A DNA stretch of 64,000 bases, taken from assembly GCA_016871335.1 (NCBI GenBank), contig VFZF01000004.1, positions 1-64,000 on the forward strand. The letters are read 5' to 3'. This DNA is from Acidimicrobiia bacterium. GTDB taxonomy: Bacteria; Acidobacteriota; Vicinamibacteria; Vicinamibacterales; SCN-69-37. Of the stretch, positions 9,147 through 18,424 are shown in pieces. The notes under the pieces were generated by a model. It saw only the letters and a program-made list of their open reading frames with translations, was not told the origin of the DNA and ran no database searches. Within the stretch, counting starts at the first letter, position 1; each line of letters opens with the position of its first letter. Position numbers and translations under genes: made by a program.

Positions 9147-10112
9147 TTACTTGCGTTCCTTGAATCCTGCGGGGATGGCGACGTCGGCGTCTGATGCCGA
9201 GGTGTCGATCGACTGTGTCTCGCCGGCTGAGGTCAGCACCAGCGACCGTTGTTCGGGTGCCCGGCCCGCACCCAGGCGCCGTGCGAGCGCGCCGCCGAGG
9301 CCTCCGGTCGGAGGGGCGGACGAGCGCTTCATCGCTTCCGCGCTCTTGATGGTCTCAATCTTGGTGACGGTCGTCATGACGGTGCCGTCGAGGGCGCGCG
9401 TCTTTTCCTCGAGTTTCGTCATCATCTCCTGCAGGCTCGGGTACATCGCCATCACCGTCGCCATCTGCTGCGCGGACGCCACGGCATCGTCTCCATACAC
9501 CGCCTGCAGGAACTTCGTCGTGAACTTCGTGATTTCATCGAGTGCGGCCACCCTGGGTGCCACCCAGACATCGCTGGTGATCACCAGGCCGCCACCCTCC
9601 TCGAGATCCTTGCCCTTCTCCTTCGCGGTGACGGTCAGGATGACCTGGGAAGCGTTGTGACCGGCGATCGACTTGCGGGCACCGGTCTCCTTGACGTCCA
9701 GCAGGATCTCGACCTCCTTCCCCTGATCAGCCGGATCGTCACGTTCGTCGGCGGGGCGGTCCTTCGCAGCGCGCTCAGCATCCTCCTTCGCCTTCTGCCA
9801 CTGTTCGCGCAGCTGGGCAAACGTGACGACGCGATATTCCTTGCGGCGCACGTCGAGCTCGTAGACGCGTTCCTCCACCAGATCGATGATGCGGCCGGTC
9901 CGATCGTTGAGGTCGGCCTTGCGGGATCCCTTCACGGCGACGGTCTCGATGATTCCATCCGCTGCCGCCGATCCTCCCGCGAGATTCGCGATGCGGCCAA
10001 TCATTCCCTCAAATGTCAGCTGGGTCCGCTGCCGTGTCCTGACGTCGCCGTGAACGGTCGCGACGAGAAGACCACCAAGGATGATTCCCGCCGCGAGATA
10101 TGTGTTCCTCAT
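9147..10112 (-). CDS. Exported protein of unknown function
   Basis: 321 residues starting at ATG 10112, preceded by GGAGG four bases off; an upstream in-frame extension overlaps the divergent gene and is rejected. A hydrophobic N-terminus (LAAGIILGGLLVATVHG) predicts export. The mature part is charged, with long helical stretches (QWQKAKEDAERAAKDRP) and a C-terminal Gly/Arg segment (GGLGGALARRLGAG). It resembles the loose group of acidobacterial exported proteins that report on metal or haem-like ligands, but I recognise no family with certainty. It lies just upstream of the amidase gene, probably co-transcribed. Confidence 0.6.
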   Translation of the reverse strand: MRNTYLAAGIILGGLLVATVHGDVRTRQRTQLTFEGMIGRIANLAGGSAAADGIIETVAVKGSRKADLNDRTGRIIDLVEERVYELDVRRKEYRVVTFAQLREQWQKAKEDAERAAKDRPADERDDPADQGKEVEILLDVKETGARKSIAGHNASQVILTVTAKEKGKDLEEGGGLVITSDVWVAPRVAALDEITKFTTKFLQAVYGDDAVASAQQMATVMAMYPSLQEMMTKLEEKTRALDGTVMTTVTKIETIKSAEAMKRSSAPPTGGLGGALARRLGAGRAPEQRSLVLTSAGETQSIDTSASDADVAIPAGFKERK

Positions 10113-10134
10113 AAAGAACCTCCGGATAGCACGG

Positions 10135-10147
10135 TATTCTATTCCCA
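10135..10147 (+). promoter_or_regulatory. -10 element (TATTCT) 6 nt before a start codon
   Basis: TATTCT at 10135-10140 is followed by six bases and ATG 10147, with no Shine-Dalgarno sequence in between. This is the geometry of a leaderless transcript. The divergent gene starts at 10112, so only 34 bp separate the two start codons. Confidence 0.5.
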
Positions 10148-11331
10148 TGAAGCAGGCGCTTGTCGTGGTCGTGGTATTGGCGTTAATTGCGTGTGAGGGA
10201 GCAGAGACGATGGAACAAGGACCAAAAACCGTGATCACTGCCGGGGCGCCGCCCATTGGCCCCTACAGCCCGGCGGTGGTCGCCGATGGTCTGGTGTACG
10301 TGTCCGGCCTGCTGGGCACGGGCGCCGACGGCAAGTTGGTGGGGCCGGACGTGGCATCGCAGACCCGCCAGATTCTGGACCGGATGGGCGAAATCCTGGC
10401 GGCGGCCGGGTCGTCGATGGCCCAGGTGGTCAGTGTCTCCGTGTTCATCAAGAACCCGGGTGATTTCGCCGCCATGAACGACGCCTATCGCGGCTACTTC
10501 CAGGACGCTGCGCCCACGCGCACGACCGTCGCCTCCAACCTGCTTAATGGGGCACTGGTCGAGATCGCCGCAGTGGCCGTGCCCAACGGCACTCCCCGCG
10601 AGACCATGCACCCCGAGGGGTGGGTGAAGTCGGCGCGGCCCTATTCAACGATCGTGAAATCCGGCGGGCTGGTGTTTCTCTCTGGGCTAATCTCGCGTCG
10701 TGGTGCGGACGACTCGTTTGCACCAGGCACGGTGGGGGAGCAGACCCGGACGATTCTGGAGAACGCGAAGACCCTGCTGGCCACGGCCGGTCTCACACTC
10801 GACAACGTCGTTTCGTCGCGCGTGTTCATCACGAGTGAGTCGGCCTTCGCCGAGATGAACGAGGTGTATCGCACCTACTTCCCGAAGGATCCGCCCGCGC
10901 GAGCCACCGCCGTGACGCCGTTGATGACGCCCGACTACCTGGTCGAAATTACGCTGGTGGCGACGACCGGTGATCGCGAAGTGCTGGGGCCGACCGTAGC
11001 GCCGAGCCTGCCGCTCTCGCCAGCGATTCGCACGGGCAACCGGATTTATCTCTCAGGTGTCCTCGGCAACACCGATGCGAATGTCGGCGACATCAAGGCG
11101 CAGACCCGCGAGACGCTGACGCGCATCCAGCGCACCCTGACGTCGCAGGGGCTCACGTTCAACAACGTCGTGGATACGACGGTGTACCTGACCGACCTGT
11201 CGCACTTCGCGGCGATGAACGAGGTGTATCGCGAGTTCTTCCCGTCCGCGCCGCCGGCGCGCGCGACGGTCGGCACCGGACTTGTGAGCCGCAACGCGCT
11301 GGTCGAGCTGGTGATGACTGCGGTGAAGTGA
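10147..11331 (+). CDS. Lipoprotein with three tandem RidA (YjgF/YER057c) domains
   Basis: A 394-residue fusion. The N-terminus MKQALVVVVVLALIAC is a lipoprotein signal with Cys16. Three RidA domains follow at about residues 27-150, 155-275 and 280-394, each with a GPYSPAV/RPYSTIV/LPLSPAI entry, a YVSG/FLSG/YLSG strand, an F(A)AMN-VYR segment, and a conserved Arg with a following Glu (TRTTVASN, ARATAVTP, ARATVGTG). RidA proteins normally work as homotrimers that hydrolyse reactive enamines/imines, with Arg binding the carboxylate at subunit interfaces. A covalent pseudo-trimer on the periplasmic face is the obvious model. Domain 3 has Leu for the usual Tyr, so the three sites may differ. It heads a four-gene operon. 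Confidence 0.85.
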   Translation: MKQALVVVVVLALIACEGAETMEQGPKTVITAGAPPIGPYSPAVVADGLVYVSGLLGTGADGKLVGPDVASQTRQILDRMGEILAAAGSSMAQVVSVSVFIKNPGDFAAMNDAYRGYFQDAAPTRTTVASNLLNGALVEIAAVAVPNGTPRETMHPEGWVKSARPYSTIVKSGGLVFLSGLISRRGADDSFAPGTVGEQTRTILENAKTLLATAGLTLDNVVSSRVFITSESAFAEMNEVYRTYFPKDPPARATAVTPLMTPDYLVEITLVATTGDREVLGPTVAPSLPLSPAIRTGNRIYLSGVLGNTDANVGDIKAQTRETLTRIQRTLTSQGLTFNNVVDTTVYLTDLSHFAAMNEVYREFFPSAPPARATVGTGLVSRNALVELVMTAVK

Positions 11332-12254
11332 TGGCTGAGGCCATTCGCGTTGGGGTGTCGTCGTGCCTGCTCGGGCAGCAGGTGCGCTACGACGGCGGCC
11401 ACAAACGCAGCGACTTTGTAGCCGACATCCTCGGGGCCAGGGTCACCTTCGTCCCGGTGTGTCCGGAGGTCGAACTCGGCCTCGGCACACCGCGTCCCAC
11501 GCTGCGCCTCATCAGGCGCGGTGATGACGTGCGGATGGTGATGGCCGATGGCCGGGACTTCACCGACTCGATGCGGACCTACGCCAGGCGACGCGTCGAG
11601 CGGCTCAAAGACGATGACCTTGCGGGGTACGTGCTGAAGAAGGATTCGCCCAGTTGCGGTCTGACGCGGGTGAAGGTGTACGAGGAGACCGGCATCCCCA
11701 CGAAGTCGGGGCGCGGAGTGTACGCCGAGGCGCTTCTTGAGCGATGGCCGCATCTGCCCGTTGAGGAAGAGGGCCGATTGCAGGACGAGGCGCTGCGCGA
11801 AAATTTTCTCGAGCGCGTGTCCGCCTATCACCGGCTGCAGGAGTTGTTTCAGGGGCGATGGACGGTGGGGCAGGTCGTGGCCTTTCATACCGCGCACAAA
11901 CTCGCGGTGCTCGCGCACACGACGGAGGGGTATCGCCGCCTCGGGCGGCTGGTAGCGGATGCGAAGGCCATGGACCGAGCCGAGTTGCGCGAGGCCTACA
12001 CCGCCGGGTTGATGCAGGCCATGACGCTGCTCGCGACGCCGAAAAAACATGCCAACGTGCTGATGCACATGCTGGGGTACTTCCGTGGTCAGATCGATGC
12101 CGGCGACCACGAGGAACTGCTGACCGCCATCGAGGAATTCCGGCTGGGCGTCATCCCGCGCATTGTGCCCCTCACGTTGATCCGCCATCACGTCCGCCGA
12201 TGCGGAGTCGCGTACCTCGCCGGCCAGACGTATGTGACCGGCACGGGGTGGTGA
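11331..12254 (+). CDS. DUF523-DUF1722 protein (YbgA-like)
   Basis: 307 residues. The N-terminal DUF523 half has the conserved cysteines in SSCLLGQQVRYDGGHK, VPVCPEVELGLGTPR and KKDSPSCGL. The C-terminal DUF1722 half contains FHTAHKLAVLAH and the histidine/lysine-rich KKHANVLMHMLGYF. The fusion is common, and the family has been linked to DNA damage and photolyase neighbourhoods and to 2-thiouracil breakdown, but its biochemical role is not settled. ATG 11331 overlaps the stop of the RidA gene by one base, so it is translated by coupling. Cytoplasmic. Confidence 0.88.
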   Translation: MAEAIRVGVSSCLLGQQVRYDGGHKRSDFVADILGARVTFVPVCPEVELGLGTPRPTLRLIRRGDDVRMVMADGRDFTDSMRTYARRRVERLKDDDLAGYVLKKDSPSCGLTRVKVYEETGIPTKSGRGVYAEALLERWPHLPVEEEGRLQDEALRENFLERVSAYHRLQELFQGRWTVGQVVAFHTAHKLAVLAHTTEGYRRLGRLVADAKAMDRAELREAYTAGLMQAMTLLATPKKHANVLMHMLGYFRGQIDAGDHEELLTAIEEFRLGVIPRIVPLTLIRHHVRRCGVAYLAGQTYVTGTGW

Positions 12255-13600
12255 TGACTCGCGCACCGCAGGGCGAATTGCGCCCGATGTTGTCGCTCGC
12301 GATTCCGGTCGTGCTCGCCGAGATGGGCTGGTTCGCGATGAGCATCGTCGACACCGTGATGGTCGGCCCGTTGGGCCCGGCGGCGCTCGGGGCCGTCGGG
12401 ACGGGCAGCATCCTGTTCATGACGCTGATGGTGTTTGGCTTCGGCACGTTGCTGGCGCTCGACACGTTTGTGTCGCAGAGTTTCGGCGCCGGCCGGATCG
12501 ACGACTGTCACCGCTGGTTGTTCGCGGGCCTGCAGCTGGCGGGGATTCTCGCTGTGGTGCTGATGGGCGTGGCGCAGCTCGGGGTGTGGGGGCTGCCGTC
12601 GTTTGGCTTTCATCCCGAGTTGCTGGTGGAACTCGAGGCGTATGCCGGGCTGCTCGTGTGGTCGGCCCCGCCGCTGTTTGCCTACGTGGTGTTCCGCCGG
12701 TATCTGCAGGCGATGAATCTGGTGCGGCCGGTGATGATTGCGCTCGTCGCGGCCAACCTGATGAACGTGTTCGTCAACTGGGTGCTGATCTACGGCAATC
12801 TCGGTGCGCCGGCCCTGGGGGTGGTGGGAGCGGCCTGGGCGACTGTGGCGTCTCGTCTCGCGCTGGCCGGCAGTCTCTTCGCGGTGATTCTCTACCAGGA
12901 ACGTGGCCGCGCGTCCGGTTTACACGACGTGCCGTGTGTGTGGGATCCGGTGCGCGTGTGGCGGATCTTCTCGCTCGGCTGGCCCGCAGCACTGCAGATC
13001 ACGTTTGAGGTCGGTGTGTTCGCGGCTGCGTCGGCGCTGGCCGGTCGCATCTCGCCGCTGGCCGCCGCTGCCAATCAGGTCGTGCTCAACATCGCCGGGT
13101 TCATCTTCATGATCCCGTTTGGTCTGGCCTCTGCCGCGGCCGTGCGTGTGGGTCAGGCGGTGGGGCGCAGGGACGTCGCCAGCATGCGCCGGGCCGGTTG
13201 GACCGCCCTTGGCATCGCCTCCACGGTCATGTGCGTATCGGCGGTGCTGTTTTTCACGGTGCCGGAGTTTCTGATCCGCATCTATTCGTCCGACCCGTCC
13301 GTGATCGAAATCGGCGTCGTCTTGCTCTTCATCTGCGCGGTGTTCCAGTTGTTTGACGGTCTGCAGACTGTGACGACCGGTGCGCTTCGCGGGTTGGGCG
13401 ACACACGGACACCGATGATCGCGAATCTGGTGGGGCACTGGCTGATTGGTCTGCCGATTGGGTATGGCCTGTGTTTCACGCAGGGCTGGGGTGTGGCGGG
13501 CCTGTGGATCGGTCTGTCGATCGGGCTGATTCTGATCGGCGCAACGCTGCTTTGGGTCTGGTCCTGGCGCAGCCGCCGCTACATAATGGCTCCGATATGA
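12254..13600 (+). CDS. MATE-family multidrug efflux transporter
   Basis: 448 residues with about 12 hydrophobic helices in the two-bundle MATE pattern. Typical segments are VVLAEMGWFAMSIVDTVMVG in the first helices, DTFVSQSFGAG, and ALRGLGDTRTPMI late in the protein. MATE pumps exchange Na+ or H+ for cationic drugs or metabolites across the inner membrane. The ATG overlaps the previous stop (GTGATGA), and its own stop overlaps the next start (ATGA), so it is embedded in an operon with the RidA, DUF523 and YfiT-like genes. The substrate cannot be told from sequence. Confidence 0.92.
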   Translation: MTRAPQGELRPMLSLAIPVVLAEMGWFAMSIVDTVMVGPLGPAALGAVGTGSILFMTLMVFGFGTLLALDTFVSQSFGAGRIDDCHRWLFAGLQLAGILAVVLMGVAQLGVWGLPSFGFHPELLVELEAYAGLLVWSAPPLFAYVVFRRYLQAMNLVRPVMIALVAANLMNVFVNWVLIYGNLGAPALGVVGAAWATVASRLALAGSLFAVILYQERGRASGLHDVPCVWDPVRVWRIFSLGWPAALQITFEVGVFAAASALAGRISPLAAAANQVVLNIAGFIFMIPFGLASAAAVRVGQAVGRRDVASMRRAGWTALGIASTVMCVSAVLFFTVPEFLIRIYSSDPSVIEIGVVLLFICAVFQLFDGLQTVTTGALRGLGDTRTPMIANLVGHWLIGLPIGYGLCFTQGWGVAGLWIGLSIGLILIGATLLWVWSWRSRRYIMAPI

Positions 13601-14121
13601 GCGAGGACATCCGGTATCCAGTCGGCAAGTGGGGTCGTGAATCAGCACTCAATGGCGCCGCGCGCGCGGCGTGTATTCAGGCGATTGCCGATGTGCCGGC
13701 GTCGCTGTCAGCGGCCCTCGCCGGGCTCACCGATGCCCAACTCGACACGCCGTATCGCGACGGTGGATGGTCGCCGCGACAAATCACGCACCACCTCGCC
13801 GACAGCCACATGAACGCGTTTACGCGTTTTAAGCTCGGACTGACGGAAGACACGCCGACGATCAAGCCGTACGACGAAAACATCTGGGCCGAGACGGCCG
13901 ACAACCAGGCCCCGGTCGCCACGTCTGTGGGCATCCTGACCGGACTGCACCATCGATGGGCGCTGCTGCTCCGGTCGCTCGAGGAGCCCGCATTCGGCCG
14001 GATGATCCAGCACCCTGAGCGGGGGCCGATGAGCCTCACCGCACTGCTGGGCCTGTATGCGTGGCACGGCCGTCATCACGTCGCCCAGATCACTGCGCAA
14101 CGCGTACGGAACGGCTGGTAG
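13597..14121 (+). CDS. DinB-superfamily thiol transferase / YfiT-like metal protein
   Basis: 174 residues of the DinB/YfiT fold, a four-helix bundle with a His triad. The metal-ligand segments are HHLADSHMNAF and AWHGRHHVAQI. The long PVGKW entry and YDENIWAE motif match the YfiT (bacillithiol S-transferase-like) branch rather than DinB proper. Such proteins transfer thiols such as bacillithiol onto electrophiles. It overlaps the MATE stop by 4 nt and ends the operon. An operon of RidA, efflux pump and thiol transferase looks like a reactive-metabolite defence set, which is inference. Confidence 0.85.
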   Translation: MSEDIRYPVGKWGRESALNGAARAACIQAIADVPASLSAALAGLTDAQLDTPYRDGGWSPRQITHHLADSHMNAFTRFKLGLTEDTPTIKPYDENIWAETADNQAPVATSVGILTGLHHRWALLLRSLEEPAFGRMIQHPERGPMSLTALLGLYAWHGRHHVAQITAQRVRNGW

Positions 14122-14137
14122 ATCGCGCTCGTGGTCC

Positions 14138-16996
14138 TCAGCGCGCGAGTGCCGGGATGCCCTCGGTGATCCACTTCTCCGCAGGCGCGCCCTTGAGGTA
14201 GTGGTCAAACCACTGGCGGATGCGCCGGTGGTAATCCACCTGGTTCTTTTTCACGCGGAGGCCGTGGTCCTCGCCGTTGTAGACGAGCATCACGACGTTC
14301 TTCTTCGCGCGCCTGGCGATGTTGTAGAACTCGACCGACTGGTGCCAATACACCGTTCCGTCGTTGTCACCAGTCATCAACAACATCGGCGTCGCCATCG
14401 TCGAAATCCCGAAGACGGCAGAGTTGCGGATGTAGCGCTGGAGGTCCTCGTAGAGCGGCACGACCATGCGCTGCTGGCCGGTTTCAATGTGGTCGGTCTC
14501 GGCGATGCCGGACGAGAAGTGGTGGCTTCCGTAGTTGCTGATGAGGTTTGAGATGCCCGCGCCTGAGACGGCTGCGGCGAAGACCTTCGAGTGCGTGGAG
14601 AGATACATCGCGTCGAAGCCACCCCAGGAGTGCCCCATCACGCCGACTTTGGCCGCATCGACGGCGCCTTTGGCGATGACCGCTTTCACGGCGGCCTCGA
14701 CACATTCCACAACGGAGACGCCGGGTTCGCCCGGTTGAAACACGATGTCCGGCTGGAAGTAGAAGTAGCCGTTCTGCGTCAGCGCGGTGCCGTTGTAGTA
14801 GTCGCGCTCGGAAGGGTTCTGGAAGCGGTGGAATCCGTCAGAGAGCTTCTCGTAGAGGTAGACCACCATCGGGTACTTCTTCCCTGGCTCGTAGTTGGCC
14901 GGGTAGTGCAGCGTGCCCTGGAGTGTCATCTTCGGTTTGCCCTTGGGCTGCACCGTGAAGTCCACGAGTTCCGCACGTGTCCACGCGAACTTCGAAACAA
15001 AGGGATTGGTCTCGGTCGCTGCCCTGGGGCTCGAGAGATCGGGTCCTGTGATGAACAGGTCCGGCGAGTCATCAGCAGACTGTGCCGTGTGGATGAAGAC
15101 GTCTGCCTTCTCAGCCTTGGCGAGGCCGCTGATGCTCTTGTCGGCCCACACCAGCTGCGTGGCGCCCATCGGGGGATGAGCACCCGGGGTGAACTGCGCG
15201 TAGCCAGACTTCTTGGAGCGGGTGCCAAACAACGAGAGGTAGCCGTTCTCGAGGTCAATCGGCGCCGGCGTGGCACCGAACCCTGCGGCATCCACACGAA
15301 TGTAGCGGTGCCGGACCTGCACCGAGGCGCCGGCTGTCATCCGCGTCGCTGTACGACCATCCGGCGTGATCCTCCAGAGGTCGAACTCGTCATACAACAC
15401 CACCGCCTCGTCATCATTCGTCCATCCGGCTGAACCAAACATCGGCTTCTCGGGCGCGGTGCTGTCGGAGGCGACATCGATGAACGACGTCTTGGCCGAA
15501 CGCGTGATGTTGGTCGTTACCTTCGTCGCCAGATCCATCGTCCACCAATGGCCGCCCTCGGTGTAGAGCAGGTATTTGCCGGTGGGACTGACAGTCGCTG
15601 AGCCGGTGGTCCCCTTCTTGAGCGGAGTGCGCACGCCGGTCCTGAGGTCCACAAGCGCGAGGTCTGACGCTCCACGACCGATCGACCGTTCCATCAGGTA
15701 CGGCGTGAACTCGGAGACCAGTCCCTGTGACGTCCCGCGAATCGGCGTCACCGATTCGTCGAACGTGGTGCCAATCATGGTGAGGCGGTTGGGCTGCAGA
15801 TGCCACACGGCGGGGAGGTTGCGACGCCGGTCGGCGGCGACACGGAGCTTCTGTGCCGGCATCACGATCGCGTCGTTCCAGTGCCACACGTCCACATCGG
15901 CTCGCTCGGGAGCCGCGGCTCCGCGGCCACCTGCACGTCCACCGGCGCCTTCGGGCCCGGCTGCAGCCGGCTTCGCCGGCCAGTCCGTGACACCGACAAT
16001 CACCATCGGCCCATCCGTCGCAGTGCCCTGATGCCACGCGGGGCGGCGGAAGGTGACGATGCGCCGGCCGTTCATGTCTTCTGCGCCATTGGCCGTGGGA
16101 TCAAACGTGCGTGCAGATTCGTTAGCCTGTCCCACGGACAACCAGGCCATGGCGACCTGGGTCGGTCCGTCGTGTTTGTCATCCGACTTCGATCGCAGGA
16201 CGAGCAGATCGGCTGAGTCGTCGCGCCACACCAGCGCTGAGTAGTCCGCGGCGCTCCCGTGCAGCACGCGCAGCCGCGACGTCACGGGATCAAAGAGGTG
16301 AAGACCGTTGCCCGCCTGCCCATCCGCGCTGATGACCATCGCGAGCAGGCGGCCCGTTTCCGACGCCTGCCACGCATACTCGGTGACGTTGCCAAACGTG
16401 GTGTCGACACCCGTCGCGAGGTTGCGCACAATCAAAGTCGTGCCAAGGGGCGCTGCGCCACCCACGCCACCCACACCACCTACACCACCCGCCGCCGGCG
16501 TCGTCGTCGGCGCCTGCGCCGGCGCATAACGCTTCATCGCCACATACGAGCCCGTGCGATCGAATGCAAATGTCTCGATGCCGTCGATGATCGTCTCGGT
16601 GTTGGTCGCGAGATTGTAGAGTCCGAGCTTCCGGTGAATCGGTGTGCGCGACGTGCGCATACGCTCCATCTGCTCTTCCGAGTAGCCGATCCCGTACGCG
16701 AGCCACGATGACGAGGAGGTGAAGGACGCTTGCGATCCGAAGGCGACGGTTGTTACAGGCGCGATTTCACCAACGCGGGCAATGCGCATCTCGTTGTTCC
16801 CGCCGATGCGGGTGATGCTGTACGCCAGCCACTTGCCGTCAGGTGACAAGCCGCCTCGCGCTGCAGCGGCGCCGACCGACTCAAACTGATCGTAGTCCGC
16901 CGGCGTGAGGGTGGGTGTGGACTGCGCGCTTGGGTTTGAGACAAATGCCGCAACGATGACAATAACGGCAGCTGCCGCACTCAGTAGACGACGCAT
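14138..16996 (-). CDS. Exported S9-family prolyl-oligopeptidase-like serine peptidase
   Basis: 952 residues with a signal peptide (MRRLLSAAAAVIVIVAAFVSN), a long beta-propeller region of WD-like strands (LSPDGKWLAYSITR) and a C-terminal alpha/beta-hydrolase domain. The catalytic triad reads Ser in GHSWGGFDAMY near residue 788, Asp in MTGDNDGTVYW near 874, and His in NGEDHGLR near 910. The family removes dipeptides or cuts short proline peptides outside the cytoplasm. Two low-complexity inserts are present: GGVGGVGGVGG, encoded by a 9-bp tandem repeat near 16459-16493, and a Gly/Ala/Arg stretch near 15905-15970. ATG 16996 was chosen because the signal peptide begins there. Confidence 0.92.
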   Translation of the reverse strand: MRRLLSAAAAVIVIVAAFVSNPSAQSTPTLTPADYDQFESVGAAAARGGLSPDGKWLAYSITRIGGNNEMRIARVGEIAPVTTVAFGSQASFTSSSSWLAYGIGYSEEQMERMRTSRTPIHRKLGLYNLATNTETIIDGIETFAFDRTGSYVAMKRYAPAQAPTTTPAAGGVGGVGGVGGAAPLGTTLIVRNLATGVDTTFGNVTEYAWQASETGRLLAMVISADGQAGNGLHLFDPVTSRLRVLHGSAADYSALVWRDDSADLLVLRSKSDDKHDGPTQVAMAWLSVGQANESARTFDPTANGAEDMNGRRIVTFRRPAWHQGTATDGPMVIVGVTDWPAKPAAAGPEGAGGRAGGRGAAAPERADVDVWHWNDAIVMPAQKLRVAADRRRNLPAVWHLQPNRLTMIGTTFDESVTPIRGTSQGLVSEFTPYLMERSIGRGASDLALVDLRTGVRTPLKKGTTGSATVSPTGKYLLYTEGGHWWTMDLATKVTTNITRSAKTSFIDVASDSTAPEKPMFGSAGWTNDDEAVVLYDEFDLWRITPDGRTATRMTAGASVQVRHRYIRVDAAGFGATPAPIDLENGYLSLFGTRSKKSGYAQFTPGAHPPMGATQLVWADKSISGLAKAEKADVFIHTAQSADDSPDLFITGPDLSSPRAATETNPFVSKFAWTRAELVDFTVQPKGKPKMTLQGTLHYPANYEPGKKYPMVVYLYEKLSDGFHRFQNPSERDYYNGTALTQNGYFYFQPDIVFQPGEPGVSVVECVEAAVKAVIAKGAVDAAKVGVMGHSWGGFDAMYLSTHSKVFAAAVSGAGISNLISNYGSHHFSSGIAETDHIETGQQRMVVPLYEDLQRYIRNSAVFGISTMATPMLLMTGDNDGTVYWHQSVEFYNIARRAKKNVVMLVYNGEDHGLRVKKNQVDYHRRIRQWFDHYLKGAPAEKWITEGIPALAR

Positions 16997-17062
16997 CGAG
17001 TTTCCCTTCAGTCCTGCCACCGAGACTCCGTGTCTCCGGTTCTCCCTGTGAGGACTCGGATC

Positions 17063-18292
17063 TTACTTCGTCGGATAGGTCTTCAGAACGTAGTCATCCA
17101 CCAATCCCTGGAAGGCGGTGGCGAGTTCGTCGTAGGTGCCACGAAGGGAGGTGGCGTGTTGTCCGTCGATGAACACGGGGCAATTGGGGGATTCCCCGGT
17201 GCCGGGCAGCGAAATGCCGATGTTGGCGGCCTTGGATTCACCGGGACCGTTCACGACGCAGCCCATGACGGCGACCGTCATGGCCTCCACGCCGGGGTGG
17301 CGGGTTTTCCAGACCGGCATCATCTCGCGCACGTAGCCCTGGATGCGTTCGGCGAGCTCCTGGAAGGTCGTCGACGTCGTGCGACCGCAGCCCGGGCAGG
17401 CCGTGATGGCCGGGGAGAAGGATCGCAGGCCGAGCGCCTGCAGGATTTCGCACGCGGCGTAGACCTCTTCGCGCCGGTCGCCGCCTGGTCGCGGCGTCAG
17501 TGACACACGAATTGTGTCGCCGATGCCTTCGTTGAGGAGCACGCCGAGGGCGGCCGCAGACCAGGTGAGGCCCTTGATGCCCATGCCCGCTTCAGTGAGT
17601 CCGAGGTGCAGCGGTTGGTGGGTCTTTTTCGAGAGGTCGCGATAGACCGTGATGAGGTCGCGCGGGCGCGACACCTTGCACGAGATGATGATCTGGTCGG
17701 TGCGCAGGCCGGCGTCGAGCGCCAGTTCCGTGGATTGCAGCGCCGAGAGCACCATGCAGTCGTTCAGGACTTCCTCGGAGGACTTGCCGAGGTTCTTGTC
17801 CGTGTTTTCCTGCATCTTCGCCATCACGAGTTCCTGATTCAGGGACCCGCCATTCACGCCGATGCGCACGGGGCGCTGATGGTCGACGGCCACCTGGCAG
17901 ATGGTGGCGAATTGCTCGTCACGCCGCCGACCGGTGCCGACATTGCCAGGGTTGATGCGGTACTTGTCGAGGGCGGCCGCAGCCGCGGGATACCGCGTCA
18001 GCAGCAGGTGACCGTTGTAGTGGAAGTCACCTATGAGCGGTGCCGTGCAGCCGTGATCCAGCATGCGCTGCTTGATCTCGGGCACCGCGTCGGCGGCTTC
18101 CGGCGTGTTGACGGTCACGCGCACCATCTCGGATCCGGCTTCGGCCAGCTCAATGCACTGCTGGGCTGTTCCCGCCGCGTCGCTCGTGTCGGTCATCGTC
18201 ATGCTCTGCACAACGACAGGGGCGCCTCCGCCGACCTGGACATTCCCCACGCGCACGCCAAATGTCTTGTGAAGCCGAACCGGAACCGCCAT
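17063..18292 (-). CDS. ispG: 4-hydroxy-3-methylbut-2-enyl-diphosphate synthase (IspG/GcpE)
   Basis: 409 residues; penultimate step of the non-mevalonate isoprenoid pathway, converting MEcPP to HMBPP with a [4Fe-4S] cluster. It has the short bacterial two-domain form: a TIM-barrel half with VQSMTMTDTSD, GDFHYNGHLLL, RINPGNVG, then the C-terminal cluster domain with ITACPGCGRT near residue 300 and MGCVVNGPGESKAANIG, carrying three Cys and the Glu ligand. A TATGAT hexamer sits 8 nt before the ATG with no clear Shine-Dalgarno. Single-gene unit; cytoplasmic. Confidence 0.96.
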   Translation of the reverse strand: MAVPVRLHKTFGVRVGNVQVGGGAPVVVQSMTMTDTSDAAGTAQQCIELAEAGSEMVRVTVNTPEAADAVPEIKQRMLDHGCTAPLIGDFHYNGHLLLTRYPAAAAALDKYRINPGNVGTGRRRDEQFATICQVAVDHQRPVRIGVNGGSLNQELVMAKMQENTDKNLGKSSEEVLNDCMVLSALQSTELALDAGLRTDQIIISCKVSRPRDLITVYRDLSKKTHQPLHLGLTEAGMGIKGLTWSAAALGVLLNEGIGDTIRVSLTPRPGGDRREEVYAACEILQALGLRSFSPAITACPGCGRTTSTTFQELAERIQGYVREMMPVWKTRHPGVEAMTVAVMGCVVNGPGESKAANIGISLPGTGESPNCPVFIDGQHATSLRGTYDELATAFQGLVDDYVLKTYPTK

Positions 18293-18341
18293 GGCCTTTG
18301 ATCATACCGGAGGCCAAACCGGCGCAGACAAGGTCATACCC

Positions 18342-18392
18342 GATGGGCGGATGGGCGGATGAGTACGGAGCCGCCGGGCTTCAGCCCGGCGG
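18342..18392. repeat. 8-bp GATGGGCG tandem units and a 10-bp-arm palindrome
   Basis: GATGGGCG is repeated twice plus GAT (18342-18360). Then CCGCCGGGCT (18371-18380) and AGCCCGGCGG (18383-18392) form a 10-bp stem with a two-base centre. Both lie in the 132-bp gap between ispG and the next gene, in its probable 5' leader. A similar GATGGGCG array is at 47637-47670. Confidence 0.8.
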
Positions 18393-18424
18393 TACTTCTG
18401 CCGATAATGGGTGTGGGAGTTCGA

